19,033 nt of DNA, taken from NCBI GenBank assembly GCA_937914905.1, contig CALESU010000215.1:1-19033 (forward strand), given 5' to 3'. Under the pieces are notes generated by a model. It was not told where the DNA came from. It did not search any database and was given only the letters and a program-made list of their open reading frames with translations. Positions within the stretch are counted from its first letter, which is position 1. Every line of letters begins with the position of its first letter. A program made the position numbers and the translations under genes. This stretch comes from an uncultured bacterium. Lineage in GTDB: Bacteria > Patescibacteriota > Microgenomatia > UBA1406 > GWC2-37-13. Below are positions 1-7,455 of the stretch, one piece after another.

Positions 1-2
1 TC

Positions 3-359
3 CTTGTTGCATTTGCTCCTTATTTGTCAATATTAGGAGTTGCTATTGCAGTTCCTGGATTGTTTACCTTGTTTGGATTGATCGGATTTGGGAGCGCGCT
101 CATGCCGGCTGCGGTCCTGGGGTCCGTCTTTCTCCCTCAAATCATTCTGTCCATAGCCCTTGCAATTCCTTCCTTGATCTTGCAAATTATGGCAATTCCC
201 GGATTATTCGCCAAAACTCAAACAGGGTGGCGATTCATGTTTTGGGCACAACTCTTTTCAATTGTTTCTCAAGTGATCCAATTTAACATCATTGGGATTA
301 TTCTGGGAGTTGTTTTAGGCTTTTACATCCTATTTCAGGTCAAAGATCGCTACAAGTAA
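3..359 (+). CDS. Small multi-pass membrane protein, 5' end cut by window
   Basis: The reading frame is open to the left edge, so the true start lies outside the window; the TTG at 24 is only the first possible start codon inside it. The visible 118 residues are almost entirely hydrophobic, with about three or four membrane segments, a GW motif before the last pair, and a basic end (VKDRYK). The closing pattern, a GWR(F)MF segment followed by a hydrophobic stretch ending in FYILFQVK, is typical of a small integral membrane protein that I recall as widespread in CPR genomes, where it has no assigned function. I see no catalytic or binding motif. The gene ends 42 bases before the histidine kinase, which appears to have its own promoter, so the two need not be co-transcribed. 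Confidence 0.7.
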   Translation, partial: LVAFAPYLSILGVAIAVPGLFTLFGLIGFGSALMPAAVLGSVFLPQIILSIALAIPSLILQIMAIPGLFAKTQTGWRFMFWAQLFSIVSQVIQFNIIGIILGVVLGFYILFQVKDRYK

Positions 360-373
360 CTTGCATAATAGGA

Positions 374-403
374 TTGAGTCCTTTGCGGTTATCTGCATAT
401 AAT
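374..403 (+). promoter_or_regulatory. Predicted sigma70-type promoter of the kinase operon
   Basis: A perfect TATAAT lies at 398-403, with TTGAGT at 374-379 and an 18-base spacer. The -10 box overlaps the ATG at 402. If this promoter is the real one, transcription starts near 410 and the kinase must begin at the in-frame ATG at 417. Confidence 0.5.
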
Positions 404-2171
404 GAAGCTTGATCATATGTATTCATTTCGTGCTTTGTTTTTTACCCTTTTCCATCGTTTGAGCGAATATTGGAACGAGTTTTTAAATGCCGAAATAAAA
501 GATCGGAAGTTTAAAAATGAGTACCAGAGAGAGATGCACACATTACATCTCTTTTCTTTTATAGGCGCTTTCTTTCTGTTTGTGTATGGATTTTCTCAGA
601 TACAAATGGGGAATCCAGTAATTGGCCTTATTGAAGTGTGTTTCGGAAGTATCTTGATTATCAATCTGGGCATATTCAGACTCCTCGGCAACCTGTCGAT
701 AGCAACCACTATCAACCTTTCTCTCTTGTTACTTCTGGGAATTCTGCTTCTTTCCCATGGAGGCGTTTACATGACAGGATATTTATGGATTCATGCGTTT
801 CCCCCCCTTGCCCTCTCCTTAAAGCCCATCCGAAAAGGAATGTGGTATGTTGGCGGCCTTTTTGCTGTCATAGTCTTGTATCTCATTTTGTCATATGCCC
901 CAAATCCCATTTCCGTATATAGCTCTGCTCAACTATTTCATTTAAGTTTGAGTTATATCATCATTACCACAATCAGTGCGTATTTTTCCCACGCATTAAC
1001 CACCGGCGAAGAAGAGATTATTACGATCAATCGGGAACTTCGCCAAGAGCGAGACACGCTTAAACTGCAAAAACTAGCGACTCAAGACAAGGCAGAAGAG
1101 CTTAATAAATACCTAATGGCAGTTGAACATGCATCCGAACAGATGGTAATCACGGATCCAGAAGGAAGGATACTGTATGCAAACCCGAAAACTCAAGAGA
1201 TTACGGGATTTTCACGACAAGATATCATGGGGACGAAGGCCGGAAAACTGTGGGGAGATCAGATGGAACGACCTTTTTACGAACTGTTCTGGCAACGAAT
1301 AAAAACAGAAAAGAGGGAGTTTATTGGCAAAGTGACAAACCGAAGAAAGACAGGACAACAGTATATTGCCGAAATCCGGGTTACCCCCATCTTAGATATT
1401 AATCACGATATACAGTTTTTTATCGGGATCGAAAGGGATATCAGTAAAGCCGTTGAGATTGAGCATATGAAGGATGAATTTATTTCCCTTGTCTCACACC
1501 AGTTAAGAACTCCACTTTCTGCGATTCGGTGGTTTGCACAACTCCTTTTGAAGAATAATTCTGAGAATTTAACGATAGAACAACATGAGTTTTTGACCAA
1601 TATTTATGAATCAAACTTGCGCATGATAGACCTGGTCAATAATCTTCTCAATATTTCTCGTATCGAATCGGGGAAAATTGTGGTGAATGTAAAATCCTTC
1701 TCCATCCAAACGCTTGTTTCAAAGATTTTGATTGACCTTACCAAGTCTATTGAAGACAAAAAACACACGTTGCATATGGAAATAAGTCCCGACATCCCCC
1801 CTATCAAAACTGATCCCAACCTACTAAGCAACATCATAACGAATATTCTTACCAACTCGATCAAATACACTCCCGAAAATGGCACTATTACAGTTCGTAT
1901 AGGACTCGAAGAAAGTGAAATCGTATGTAGTATTTCTGATACGGGATTTGGAATCCCTCCCCATGAGCAACAAAAAATGTTTGAAAAATTCTTCCGTGGC
2001 GAGAACGTAGTCAAAGTGGAAACGGATGGAAATGGCTTGGGTATGTATTTGGTCAAAAAGTTTATTAATGAATTACATGGTACAATTCATTTTACGAGCA
2101 AGGTAAATGAAGGAACCACATTTACTTTCCGAATCCCAATCGTCATTGATACCTCTGAACCATCGCTATGA
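402..2171 (+). CDS. Membrane histidine kinase with PAS domain
   Basis: Sensor kinase of a two-component system. Residues 47-199 hold about six membrane helices with very short loops, so the signal is probably sensed in or near the membrane. A charged coiled-coil-like linker follows at about 203-238, then a PAS domain at about 239-350 (ITDPEGRILYANP, and the closing GIERDIS). The HisKA domain carries the phosphorylated His366 in SHQLRTP. The HATPase domain shows the N box with Asn485, the G1 box DTGFGIP from Asp513, and the G2 box GNGLGMYL, so all parts needed for activity are present. The gene overlaps the receiver gene by ATGA, which implies translational coupling and a cognate pair. The ATG at 402 sits inside a TATAAT; the ATG at 417 (MYSFR) is the better start if that promoter is used. 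The ligand cannot be read from sequence. Confidence 0.93.
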   Translation: MKLDHMYSFRALFFTLFHRLSEYWNEFLNAEIKDRKFKNEYQREMHTLHLFSFIGAFFLFVYGFSQIQMGNPVIGLIEVCFGSILIINLGIFRLLGNLSIATTINLSLLLLLGILLLSHGGVYMTGYLWIHAFPPLALSLKPIRKGMWYVGGLFAVIVLYLILSYAPNPISVYSSAQLFHLSLSYIIITTISAYFSHALTTGEEEIITINRELRQERDTLKLQKLATQDKAEELNKYLMAVEHASEQMVITDPEGRILYANPKTQEITGFSRQDIMGTKAGKLWGDQMERPFYELFWQRIKTEKREFIGKVTNRRKTGQQYIAEIRVTPILDINHDIQFFIGIERDISKAVEIEHMKDEFISLVSHQLRTPLSAIRWFAQLLLKNNSENLTIEQHEFLTNIYESNLRMIDLVNNLLNISRIESGKIVVNVKSFSIQTLVSKILIDLTKSIEDKKHTLHMEISPDIPPIKTDPNLLSNIITNILTNSIKYTPENGTITVRIGLEESEIVCSISDTGFGIPPHEQQKMFEKFFRGENVVKVETDGNGLGMYLVKKFINELHGTIHFTSKVNEGTTFTFRIPIVIDTSEPSL

Positions 2172-2539
2172 AAAAAGTACTGATTGCAGAAGATGATAAA
2201 TTCCTCAGTAATGCATACCGCGTTGCCTTTACCCATAATGATTTTGAAGTGCAAATGGCAATGAATGGGGAAGAAGTATTTAAGATTCTCGAAACCTTTA
2301 CTCCTGACGTAATCCTCTTAGACCTTATCATGCCAGTCAAAGATGGTTTTGAAACCCTCAAAGAATTGAAAAGTAATCCAACCTTCAAAAGTATTCCTGT
2401 GGTAGTAGCTTCAAATTTAGGTCAGGCGGAAGATTTTGAAAAGGCAAAAGCCTTGGGTTGCGAAGGATACATTATTAAGAGTGATGTGGATATTGATGTC
2501 ATTATCCAAAAGGCAGAAGAGGTAATTATAGCGAATTAA
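2168..2539 (+). CDS. Single-domain response regulator (CheY-like receiver)
   Basis: The 123 residues make one receiver domain and nothing else. The acidic pocket is Glu8-Asp9-Asp10, the phosphorylated residue is Asp52 (LLDLIMP), the switch Ser82 lies in VVASN, and the conserved Lys104 in IIKSD. All key residues are present, so the protein should accept phosphate from the kinase it overlaps by four bases. There is no DNA-binding or enzymatic output domain, so it must act by protein-protein contact, in a phosphorelay or as a phosphate sink. It runs convergently into the pilus operon with only 17 bases between the stop codons. A role in controlling pili is possible but rests on position alone. 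Confidence 0.93.
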   Translation: MKKVLIAEDDKFLSNAYRVAFTHNDFEVQMAMNGEEVFKILETFTPDVILLDLIMPVKDGFETLKELKSNPTFKSIPVVVASNLGQAEDFEKAKALGCEGYIIKSDVDIDVIIQKAEEVIIAN

Positions 2540-2556
2540 TACTACTCGCAACTTCT

Positions 2557-3120
2557 CTATTTCTCTTTTTGTAAAGGATTCGCACTTACCAAAAGATTTG
2601 CCGTTGTTCGAATGGCTCGGTCTACTTTATAAATGCGAAAAATTTCTTCATTAGAAGCCAATTCGACGTCTAACTTGGGAATAATACGAAGAGGATACAC
2701 AGCTTCTATCTCCCACTTCAACTCAGTAAATAGTTCAACTAGATACAGGTAGAGCTTGGCATTGGTTGCCATCAGATACATATTTTGTTGAAAGATAATT
2801 GTTTTTCGTACCACGTAGTCCGGGTGAAGAGGAACCATGTCAAAAAATGAGCGTTGCTCGTCAGGTGATGCATTTTTGGGGAGCACTTTTGAAAATACTA
2901 CTTTTGGCGTAAGAAGAATCGTGACAACTCTCTTTATTTTTTCAAATTGGTGGAAAAATTCTTTTGATTGCTCGCGAATACTTTGTTCTTGCAAGACTTC
3001 TAAGTGTGAAACAACTAAGGGTGAAAATAACAAGTGCTTTGGAGAAACTCTCCCCCCCACAAAAACCGAAAGTGATTGAGAATCAACGAGTACAATAAAT
3101 TTTTTCTTGGAGGAAAACAT
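2557..3120 (-). CDS. Unknown protein at end of pilus operon, faintly PilM-like
   Basis: Last gene of the pilus operon, 187 residues, with no signal peptide and no membrane helix. It begins with a short strand-like segment (KFIVLVDSQSLSVFVGG). A middle section follows (VVTILLTPKVVFSKVLP, then EQRSFFDMVP) and then a stretch resembling NxxLYxxLxxLFxxLxWxIxAVYPL. That alternation of strands, a motif near VLP, and a late VxPL segment recall the PilM/GspL actin-like assembly proteins. The protein is about half the usual PilM length, and I cannot see the ATP-binding motifs. It may be a reduced cytoplasmic platform protein, which would fit the absence of pilM, pilN and pilO from this operon. The family assignment is inference only. 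Confidence 0.6.
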   Translation of the reverse strand: MFSSKKKFIVLVDSQSLSVFVGGRVSPKHLLFSPLVVSHLEVLQEQSIREQSKEFFHQFEKIKRVVTILLTPKVVFSKVLPKNASPDEQRSFFDMVPLHPDYVVRKTIIFQQNMYLMATNAKLYLYLVELFTELKWEIEAVYPLRIIPKLDVELASNEEIFRIYKVDRAIRTTANLLVSANPLQKEK

Positions 3121-3160
3121 AGATGTTACTTTTTATGATACACCAGAATATGAACTCGAT

Positions 3161-3547
3161 CTAGGGAACCTCTCCCCAACTGGTTACGGCAAACACCGTG
3201 TTCGTGATCGTCCCCGTTGCCTCAACGGTGCGAACCACCGCACCATAAGTTGAAACAGCAGTAATTGTTTTCGTTAAATCCCCTGAGACAGTTACCACAA
3301 CGGTCCCCTCTCCCAGCGTGAGCGTTTCTCCGCTATATGAGTTGTCACGAATGATGGAAATGATGGCATTTTCTATCCCTGCTTCAGCTTGAGAGTAGGC
3401 AATCTCGCTTTTGGTAAATGAGCTTGCGTTTTGAGATGAGGCGATAGTAACTGCGGTTGATGCGGTAACGACAGAAATTCCCACCACTGCTAGAATCATT
3501 ACCATTACCATCGCTTGTCCTTCCGTGTGTTTTTGAGCGTTATTCAT
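3161..3547 (-). CDS. PilX-like prepilin, minor pilus component
   Basis: A 128-residue protein with a short polar leader ending in Gly10, followed by QAMVMVMILAVVGISVV, a hydrophobic N-terminal helix of pilin type. The next segment (SSFTKSEIAYSQAEAGIENAI) is the alpha-helical spine expected in PilX/GspK-like proteins, where AEAGIE-type sequence is common. A beta-rich domain of about 75 residues follows. Unlike the three other pilins here, it has no glutamate at position +5 after the presumed cleavage site (Met15 is there). Minor pilins of GspK/PilX type may lack this residue and sit at the pilus tip. It starts 11 bases after the stop of the PilW-like gene and belongs to the same operon. No prepilin peptidase gene is in the window. 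Confidence 0.75.
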   Translation of the reverse strand: MNNAQKHTEGQAMVMVMILAVVGISVVTASTAVTIASSQNASSFTKSEIAYSQAEAGIENAIISIIRDNSYSGETLTLGEGTVVVTVSGDLTKTITAVSTYGAVVRTVEATGTITNTVFAVTSWGEVP

Positions 3548-3558
3548 ATGATTTGTTA

Positions 3559-4068
3559 CTAGCGAATTGCGGTTGTTGTCTGGAAATTTCGTGTTTCAGC
3601 CCCATCTGCTTCTTGAGCTGTACTTGTTACGGTAAATTCTGTTTGAACGGTGGCCCGAGCACCGCTTCCCAAACGAGTGAATGAAAGACTCGAGATGACC
3701 GTTCCTGACCCATTGAGCGCAATGTCTCCCGAGCCGTAATCTACTAATAATACGCCACTTGCAAGTGAGTATGTCGCTGGTGAGCCATCAATTGTAAGCA
3801 CCAAGGTCGCGCCCGAGTCTCCCTGACTTGCAGGAGTCACCAATGCGCTTGCTCTTCGCATATCATATGCAAGTCGCGTCAGAATCAATCTTCCGTCTTG
3901 CCCCACATGAGAATAGCTACGCGTTTCAAGCCGAGTATTCAAAATAGCGACAAAGGTTTGCGTAATCAACATAATAAACAGAGAAATAAGGATCATGTAG
4001 ATTGACACTTCGACAACTGTGTGCCCAGATTCATTTATGTGATTTTTGTGAAAAACAGCAAATTTCAT
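3559..4068 (-). CDS. PilW/GspJ-like minor prepilin
   Basis: A 169-residue class III prepilin. The leader ends at Gly15, and the mature protein would begin HTVVE with the conserved glutamate at +5 (Glu20), followed by a hydrophobic helix to about residue 42. The segment DGRLILTRLAYDMRRASAL matches the long helix and early loop of PilW/GspJ pseudopilins, where an L.R.L..DMRRA pattern is frequent. The C-terminal half is beta-rich and ends NFQTTTAIR, like many GspJ/PilW proteins. Its ATG overlaps the end of the large pilin gene by four bases, so the two are translationally coupled. It probably joins a tip complex with its neighbours. Confidence 0.82.
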   Translation of the reverse strand: MKFAVFHKNHINESGHTVVEVSIYMILISLFIMLITQTFVAILNTRLETRSYSHVGQDGRLILTRLAYDMRRASALVTPASQGDSGATLVLTIDGSPATYSLASGVLLVDYGSGDIALNGSGTVISSLSFTRLGSGARATVQTEFTVTSTAQEADGAETRNFQTTTAIR

Positions 4069-5936
4069 GGTGAGTAGTTTATAAATACGTCCGTTATTTG
4101 CGGAACATCAATGACAGTGCTCTCAAAAAAGACGCGGTATCGAATATACCGAGCGGAAGTTGCCGCTATGGGGATCATCCCGTTCATGCCAGTATAAAAT
4201 GAGGTTGTAGTATTGTCTGGACCTACGTAATTCCAAGTGGAGTTATTAGTATTATTTGCAATCCGGAAGCGAATCGTGGTTCCTGTCGGCTGAGACCCTG
4301 ACAGCTTTATTTTATGCATTGCGACAGTGGCCCCCGCATCAAGGGAAGCTGAAGTAAATGTGCCAGAAATGAGACCTCCAGGAGCAACTGCGGCCTTGTA
4401 TCCGACCGTTACTGAATTGAGTCGTACCCATTGTAATCCATTGCTCCTGAGAAACGCGCGAACCGCAATTTTCTTACTAGTTGCAGGAAATGTGGGGATA
4501 CGGGTGTTTGTGGTTGCCGCGGTCATCACGTGGGTATTGAGTGTAGCTAAAACCCAACTACTGGTATAGTACCACCAGTTTGCTCCATCGTCGGGAGAAA
4601 GTTGATATACAATAGATCCTCCGTTGGGCGTTTCTGAAGCACTAAACGTGGACCAAGCCACGATATAGGGATCAGCAAGTGATGGAGACTGATAGATAGT
4701 GGGATAATCTGTAGCGTATGTTGTTGATGCCTGCGTTCCAGTCCAGGTAAGCTGAGCATTGTCAAACCGTACGAGAAAAGGGCCCTTGGTGCTCGTATTA
4801 TTATAGTCCAAGTAGGCTGCAAGCTTAAGATAATACGTACCTGAAGTTATCATTTTGGAACTCATGTCTACATTTACCGCACCAGACCATGCTGTAACTC
4901 CTGTGATTTGACCACTACTCCAAACTTCTGTTCCTAAAATAGGGGCAGTCGAGTTGGTATCTAAAAATGCATACACTCGAAAACTGTCTGGGTTCGGAGT
5001 TCCCTCAAACGTACTTGCAGACCACTCGAAAGATAGTTGAGAGGTGGGGTTGGATGTAAAATTCTGCACGGTTTGTCTCCAGTACCCACCTGCCGCCTGA
5101 TTTACAGTTCGGGTATATAAGGCAGGAATATTACCTCCCGTATTTCCTCCCGAAGGGCTCCATGTACCGCTTACCCTACTTGTGTGTCCCCATTCACCAT
5201 ACGTCCACCCCGTCGCATTTGTGGTAAAGTTGGGGTTCGTAGTTGATCCAGAAATAATGGGGTTGAGACCTTTCAATTGAGCATAACCTCCCGTCACCTC
5301 CACTTTTGATGTATCAAACGTATAATTTGCCCCATCATCGTAGTTGTCGACAAAAGTAAATGCACCTGTTCCTGAGGTAAGCTGGAACGTTCCATTTCCT
5401 GCTGCTGTAACGGTGGTGTTGACACGAGTCCCGGTATTAAACTGTGCCTGTGTAGTATGGCTAAGCTCGGCATTGTTCACATACCTTCCCAAGTACTCCT
5501 GAGCCACAACACTCCCCACTTCGGGACTACTCCAGGAAACGGTGTATGTGATGAGTTTTGTAGATGGATCCACCGTTCCTCCGGAAGATACTAATGCGCC
5601 ATTTATATCTCGCCTCGCGTCCCCGATGAGCACTCTGATAGATTTCCCGTTTCTCACTTCGGTGCCTGATTGCAGGTACCAAACAAGGCCATCATTTCGG
5701 GGGTGAAATGACCCCGTTGTCCCGATCCCCGCCCACCCATTACCTCGAATGTTGCGTACTGCCTCTTGCGTTTCTTGGAGAATAGCTGTGCCTTCTGAAC
5801 GATACTCCTCTATCACTCTTCCATCCCGAGAAGATACAATTCCGGTGAGGAATACGGGAATCAAAATAGAGATCATGGTCATTGCAAGGAGAAGCTCTAC
5901 TAATGCTTGACCTTGTTGGAAATAAGTACTTTTCAT
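4065..5936 (-). CDS. Giant PilV/GspI-like prepilin with beta-rich adhesin-like tail
   Basis: The N terminus is a normal prepilin: Gly9 then QALVE with glutamate at +5 (Glu14), a hydrophobic helix to about residue 34, then a PilV/GspI-type helix (EGTAILQETQEAVRNIR, 48-64). Residues 80-158 resemble a usual pilin head. Everything after that is extra: about 460 residues rich in Thr, Ser, Gly, Asn and aromatic residues, with no cysteine. It reads as at least three beta-sandwich modules, at about 190-400 (jelly-roll-like), 405-513 and 520-623. The last two share a pattern: a YQLS/FRIA strand, NW or TWNY, an IP turn, an AVRAF or YRVFF strand, and a closing V.VGY or DVFINY. GspI-like pilins are usually 110-200 residues, so this is probably a tip adhesin. 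An AAGGA Shine-Dalgarno-like sequence (5942-5946) lies 5 bases before the ATG. The ligand is unknown. Confidence 0.85.
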   Translation of the reverse strand: MKSTYFQQGQALVELLLAMTMISILIPVFLTGIVSSRDGRVIEEYRSEGTAILQETQEAVRNIRGNGWAGIGTTGSFHPRNDGLVWYLQSGTEVRNGKSIRVLIGDARRDINGALVSSGGTVDPSTKLITYTVSWSSPEVGSVVAQEYLGRYVNNAELSHTTQAQFNTGTRVNTTVTAAGNGTFQLTSGTGAFTFVDNYDDGANYTFDTSKVEVTGGYAQLKGLNPIISGSTTNPNFTTNATGWTYGEWGHTSRVSGTWSPSGGNTGGNIPALYTRTVNQAAGGYWRQTVQNFTSNPTSQLSFEWSASTFEGTPNPDSFRVYAFLDTNSTAPILGTEVWSSGQITGVTAWSGAVNVDMSSKMITSGTYYLKLAAYLDYNNTSTKGPFLVRFDNAQLTWTGTQASTTYATDYPTIYQSPSLADPYIVAWSTFSASETPNGGSIVYQLSPDDGANWWYYTSSWVLATLNTHVMTAATTNTRIPTFPATSKKIAVRAFLRSNGLQWVRLNSVTVGYKAAVAPGGLISGTFTSASLDAGATVAMHKIKLSGSQPTGTTIRFRIANNTNNSTWNYVGPDNTTTSFYTGMNGMIPIAATSARYIRYRVFFESTVIDVPQITDVFINYSP

Positions 5937-5944
5937 GAATATCC

Positions 5945-6439
5945 TTAAAAAGACATGGCTCCCAGTGCATTTATCTCCATTTGTTCTTGGGTTTGTAACT
6001 CGTCGTAAGTAATAGTGATCGTATCTGCGCTTGGATTATGTCCCACAACCTCTCCGGAAAGGTGTTCAAAAAGCACTTGGTTTCCGACCAAAGTCGTTGA
6101 GAGAGAAAGTCCTGGTTCAAGCGAAACTTCATAATTCCTTTCGGCACCTTCTGTATAGGTACCTGCAAAAAGAGTGTACCCCGTTTCCTCAAAATATATG
6201 CCGTATGAAGAGGGCGACTCATTGTCAGTAAGACCAACCATTGCATTATGTTGCTGAGACTTGAGATCTGCAATAAGTATTTGAAGTGCTGAGTCCGTAC
6301 TCGTATCTTTGATGGGGTTCATCACATTGATCCAGGTCAATGAAAAAAGAGTTGCTAGGATAGTCATCACCACCAAAAGCTCAACGAGGGTAAAACCCGA
6401 TGCTTTGTCAGCGCTTCCCAATTTGTCCGATAATGCCAT
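5945..6439 (-). CDS. GspH/FimT-like prepilin
   Basis: A 164-residue prepilin with the textbook motif SGFTLVELLVVMTIL: cleavage after Gly15, mature Phe1 and Glu at +5 (Glu20), then the hydrophobic helix. The segment ALQILIADLKSQQHNAMVG is the GspH/FimT-type helix, where an L...L+..R..A pattern is usual. The beta-strands that follow (YGIYFEETGYTLFAGTY, VLFEHLSGEV and TITITYDE) fit the GspH fold, in which the G.YF...G.Y.L pattern is diagnostic. The start overlaps the last 32 bases of pilC in another frame, so it is coupled to pilC. It is the pilin closest to the assembly genes and could be either a minor tip pilin or the initiating pseudopilin. No short major pilin of PilA type is present in this operon. 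Confidence 0.85.
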   Translation of the reverse strand: MALSDKLGSADKASGFTLVELLVVMTILATLFSLTWINVMNPIKDTSTDSALQILIADLKSQQHNAMVGLTDNESPSSYGIYFEETGYTLFAGTYTEGAERNYEVSLEPGLSLSTTLVGNQVLFEHLSGEVVGHNPSADTITITYDELQTQEQMEINALGAMSF

Positions 6440-7454
6440 AAATGGGAGCCATAATTGCGACCATCATCCCTCCGATCGCTAAACTGATCACGAGCATGAG
6501 CACTGGTTCCACAAGTGTCGTAATATGCTCCAATTTTCGGGTGATCCGGGAAGAGAATCGTTCTCCCACATGGGAAAATACTTGATCCAATTTTCCTGCC
6601 CGTTCACCCGTTTCTATCATGCGCACCGCAACCGGAGTCATAACGTCGATGTGTTGTCTCATGCCGTCTGATATTGTTTTTCCTTCACTCACTTTATGTA
6701 TTACTGTCTTGAACACTGCTCGTACGCTTTGTTGCACAACAATCCCTTCCGCAAGGTCAAGCGCGGCCAAGAGGGGAACTCCAGAAGCGAGCATGAGCCC
6801 CGTATTTCTGCAAACCCGCGCAATATCCACCTCAATTGCAAGTCTGTGGAGTAAGGGGAGGGAAAAGAAAAAAGATAACAATACTCGTTTTTTCGTACGA
6901 TACAAATAGACGATGATAGCAACCACTCCTATGATACCTGCAATAAGAATAGGATAATAATTGATCACGATATGGGAGGCAAATACCAAAATCTTTGTGG
7001 GCAAAGGCATATCAATCCTCAATTTGTCAAATACCTTGCTAATTCGCGGGATCACAAAAACAAACATGAGAGTCATGACTCCCGCAAATACCACAAGAAT
7101 AAAGATGGGGTATACGAGAGCATTTTGGATTTTCTGCATAAAAGTGACATCTTCCTTCAGGTTTTTTTCGATGTCTTTTAAAATGGTGTCTAGCTTCCCC
7201 GACTCTTCTCCAATGCGAATAAGGTCTATGGTAACCTGATCAAACACATCGGGATATTTGGCAAATGTGCTCGCGATCGTTTTCCCTTCCTCAATACTAT
7301 GTTTTAAGTCGTTTATAAGAACACGTTCACTTCCCTTAGTTTCCAGGAGTAAAAGGTCAACGGATTCAGAAAGAGAAATCCCTGAAGAAATCATCGTATA
7401 GAGATTGTTGAAAAGTTCAAGTTTTTGACCGCTGGAAAGATGTACTCGTTTCAT
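6408..7454 (-). CDS. pilC: Type IV pilus inner-membrane platform protein
   Basis: PilC/GspF anchors the assembly ATPase in the cytoplasmic membrane and passes pilin subunits into the growing fibre. The 348 residues contain two copies of the T2SSF domain. The first has LYTMISSGISLSESV and RIGEESGKLDTIL (about 18-95); the second has NTGLMLASGVPLLAAL and MIETGERAGKLDQVF (about 215-305). In both copies the paired G.S/G.P and GE..G.L motifs are intact. Membrane helices lie at about 113-137, 165-187 and 312-338. The protein is slightly shorter than the usual 400 residues because the N-terminal extension is missing, as is common in CPR and Gram-positive systems. It starts one base after the pilB stop, with no clear Shine-Dalgarno sequence. 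Confidence 0.95.
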   Translation of the reverse strand: MKRVHLSSGQKLELFNNLYTMISSGISLSESVDLLLLETKGSERVLINDLKHSIEEGKTIASTFAKYPDVFDQVTIDLIRIGEESGKLDTILKDIEKNLKEDVTFMQKIQNALVYPIFILVVFAGVMTLMFVFVIPRISKVFDKLRIDMPLPTKILVFASHIVINYYPILIAGIIGVVAIIVYLYRTKKRVLLSFFFSLPLLHRLAIEVDIARVCRNTGLMLASGVPLLAALDLAEGIVVQQSVRAVFKTVIHKVSEGKTISDGMRQHIDVMTPVAVRMIETGERAGKLDQVFSHVGERFSSRITRKLEHITTLVEPVLMLVISLAIGGMMVAIMAPIYGIIGQIGKR

Positions 7455-7455
7455 A

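Noticed and set aside
638..922. 94-codon plus-strand frame inside the kinase gene
   Set aside because: It lies wholly inside the membrane region of a clear histidine kinase in another frame and has no family features.
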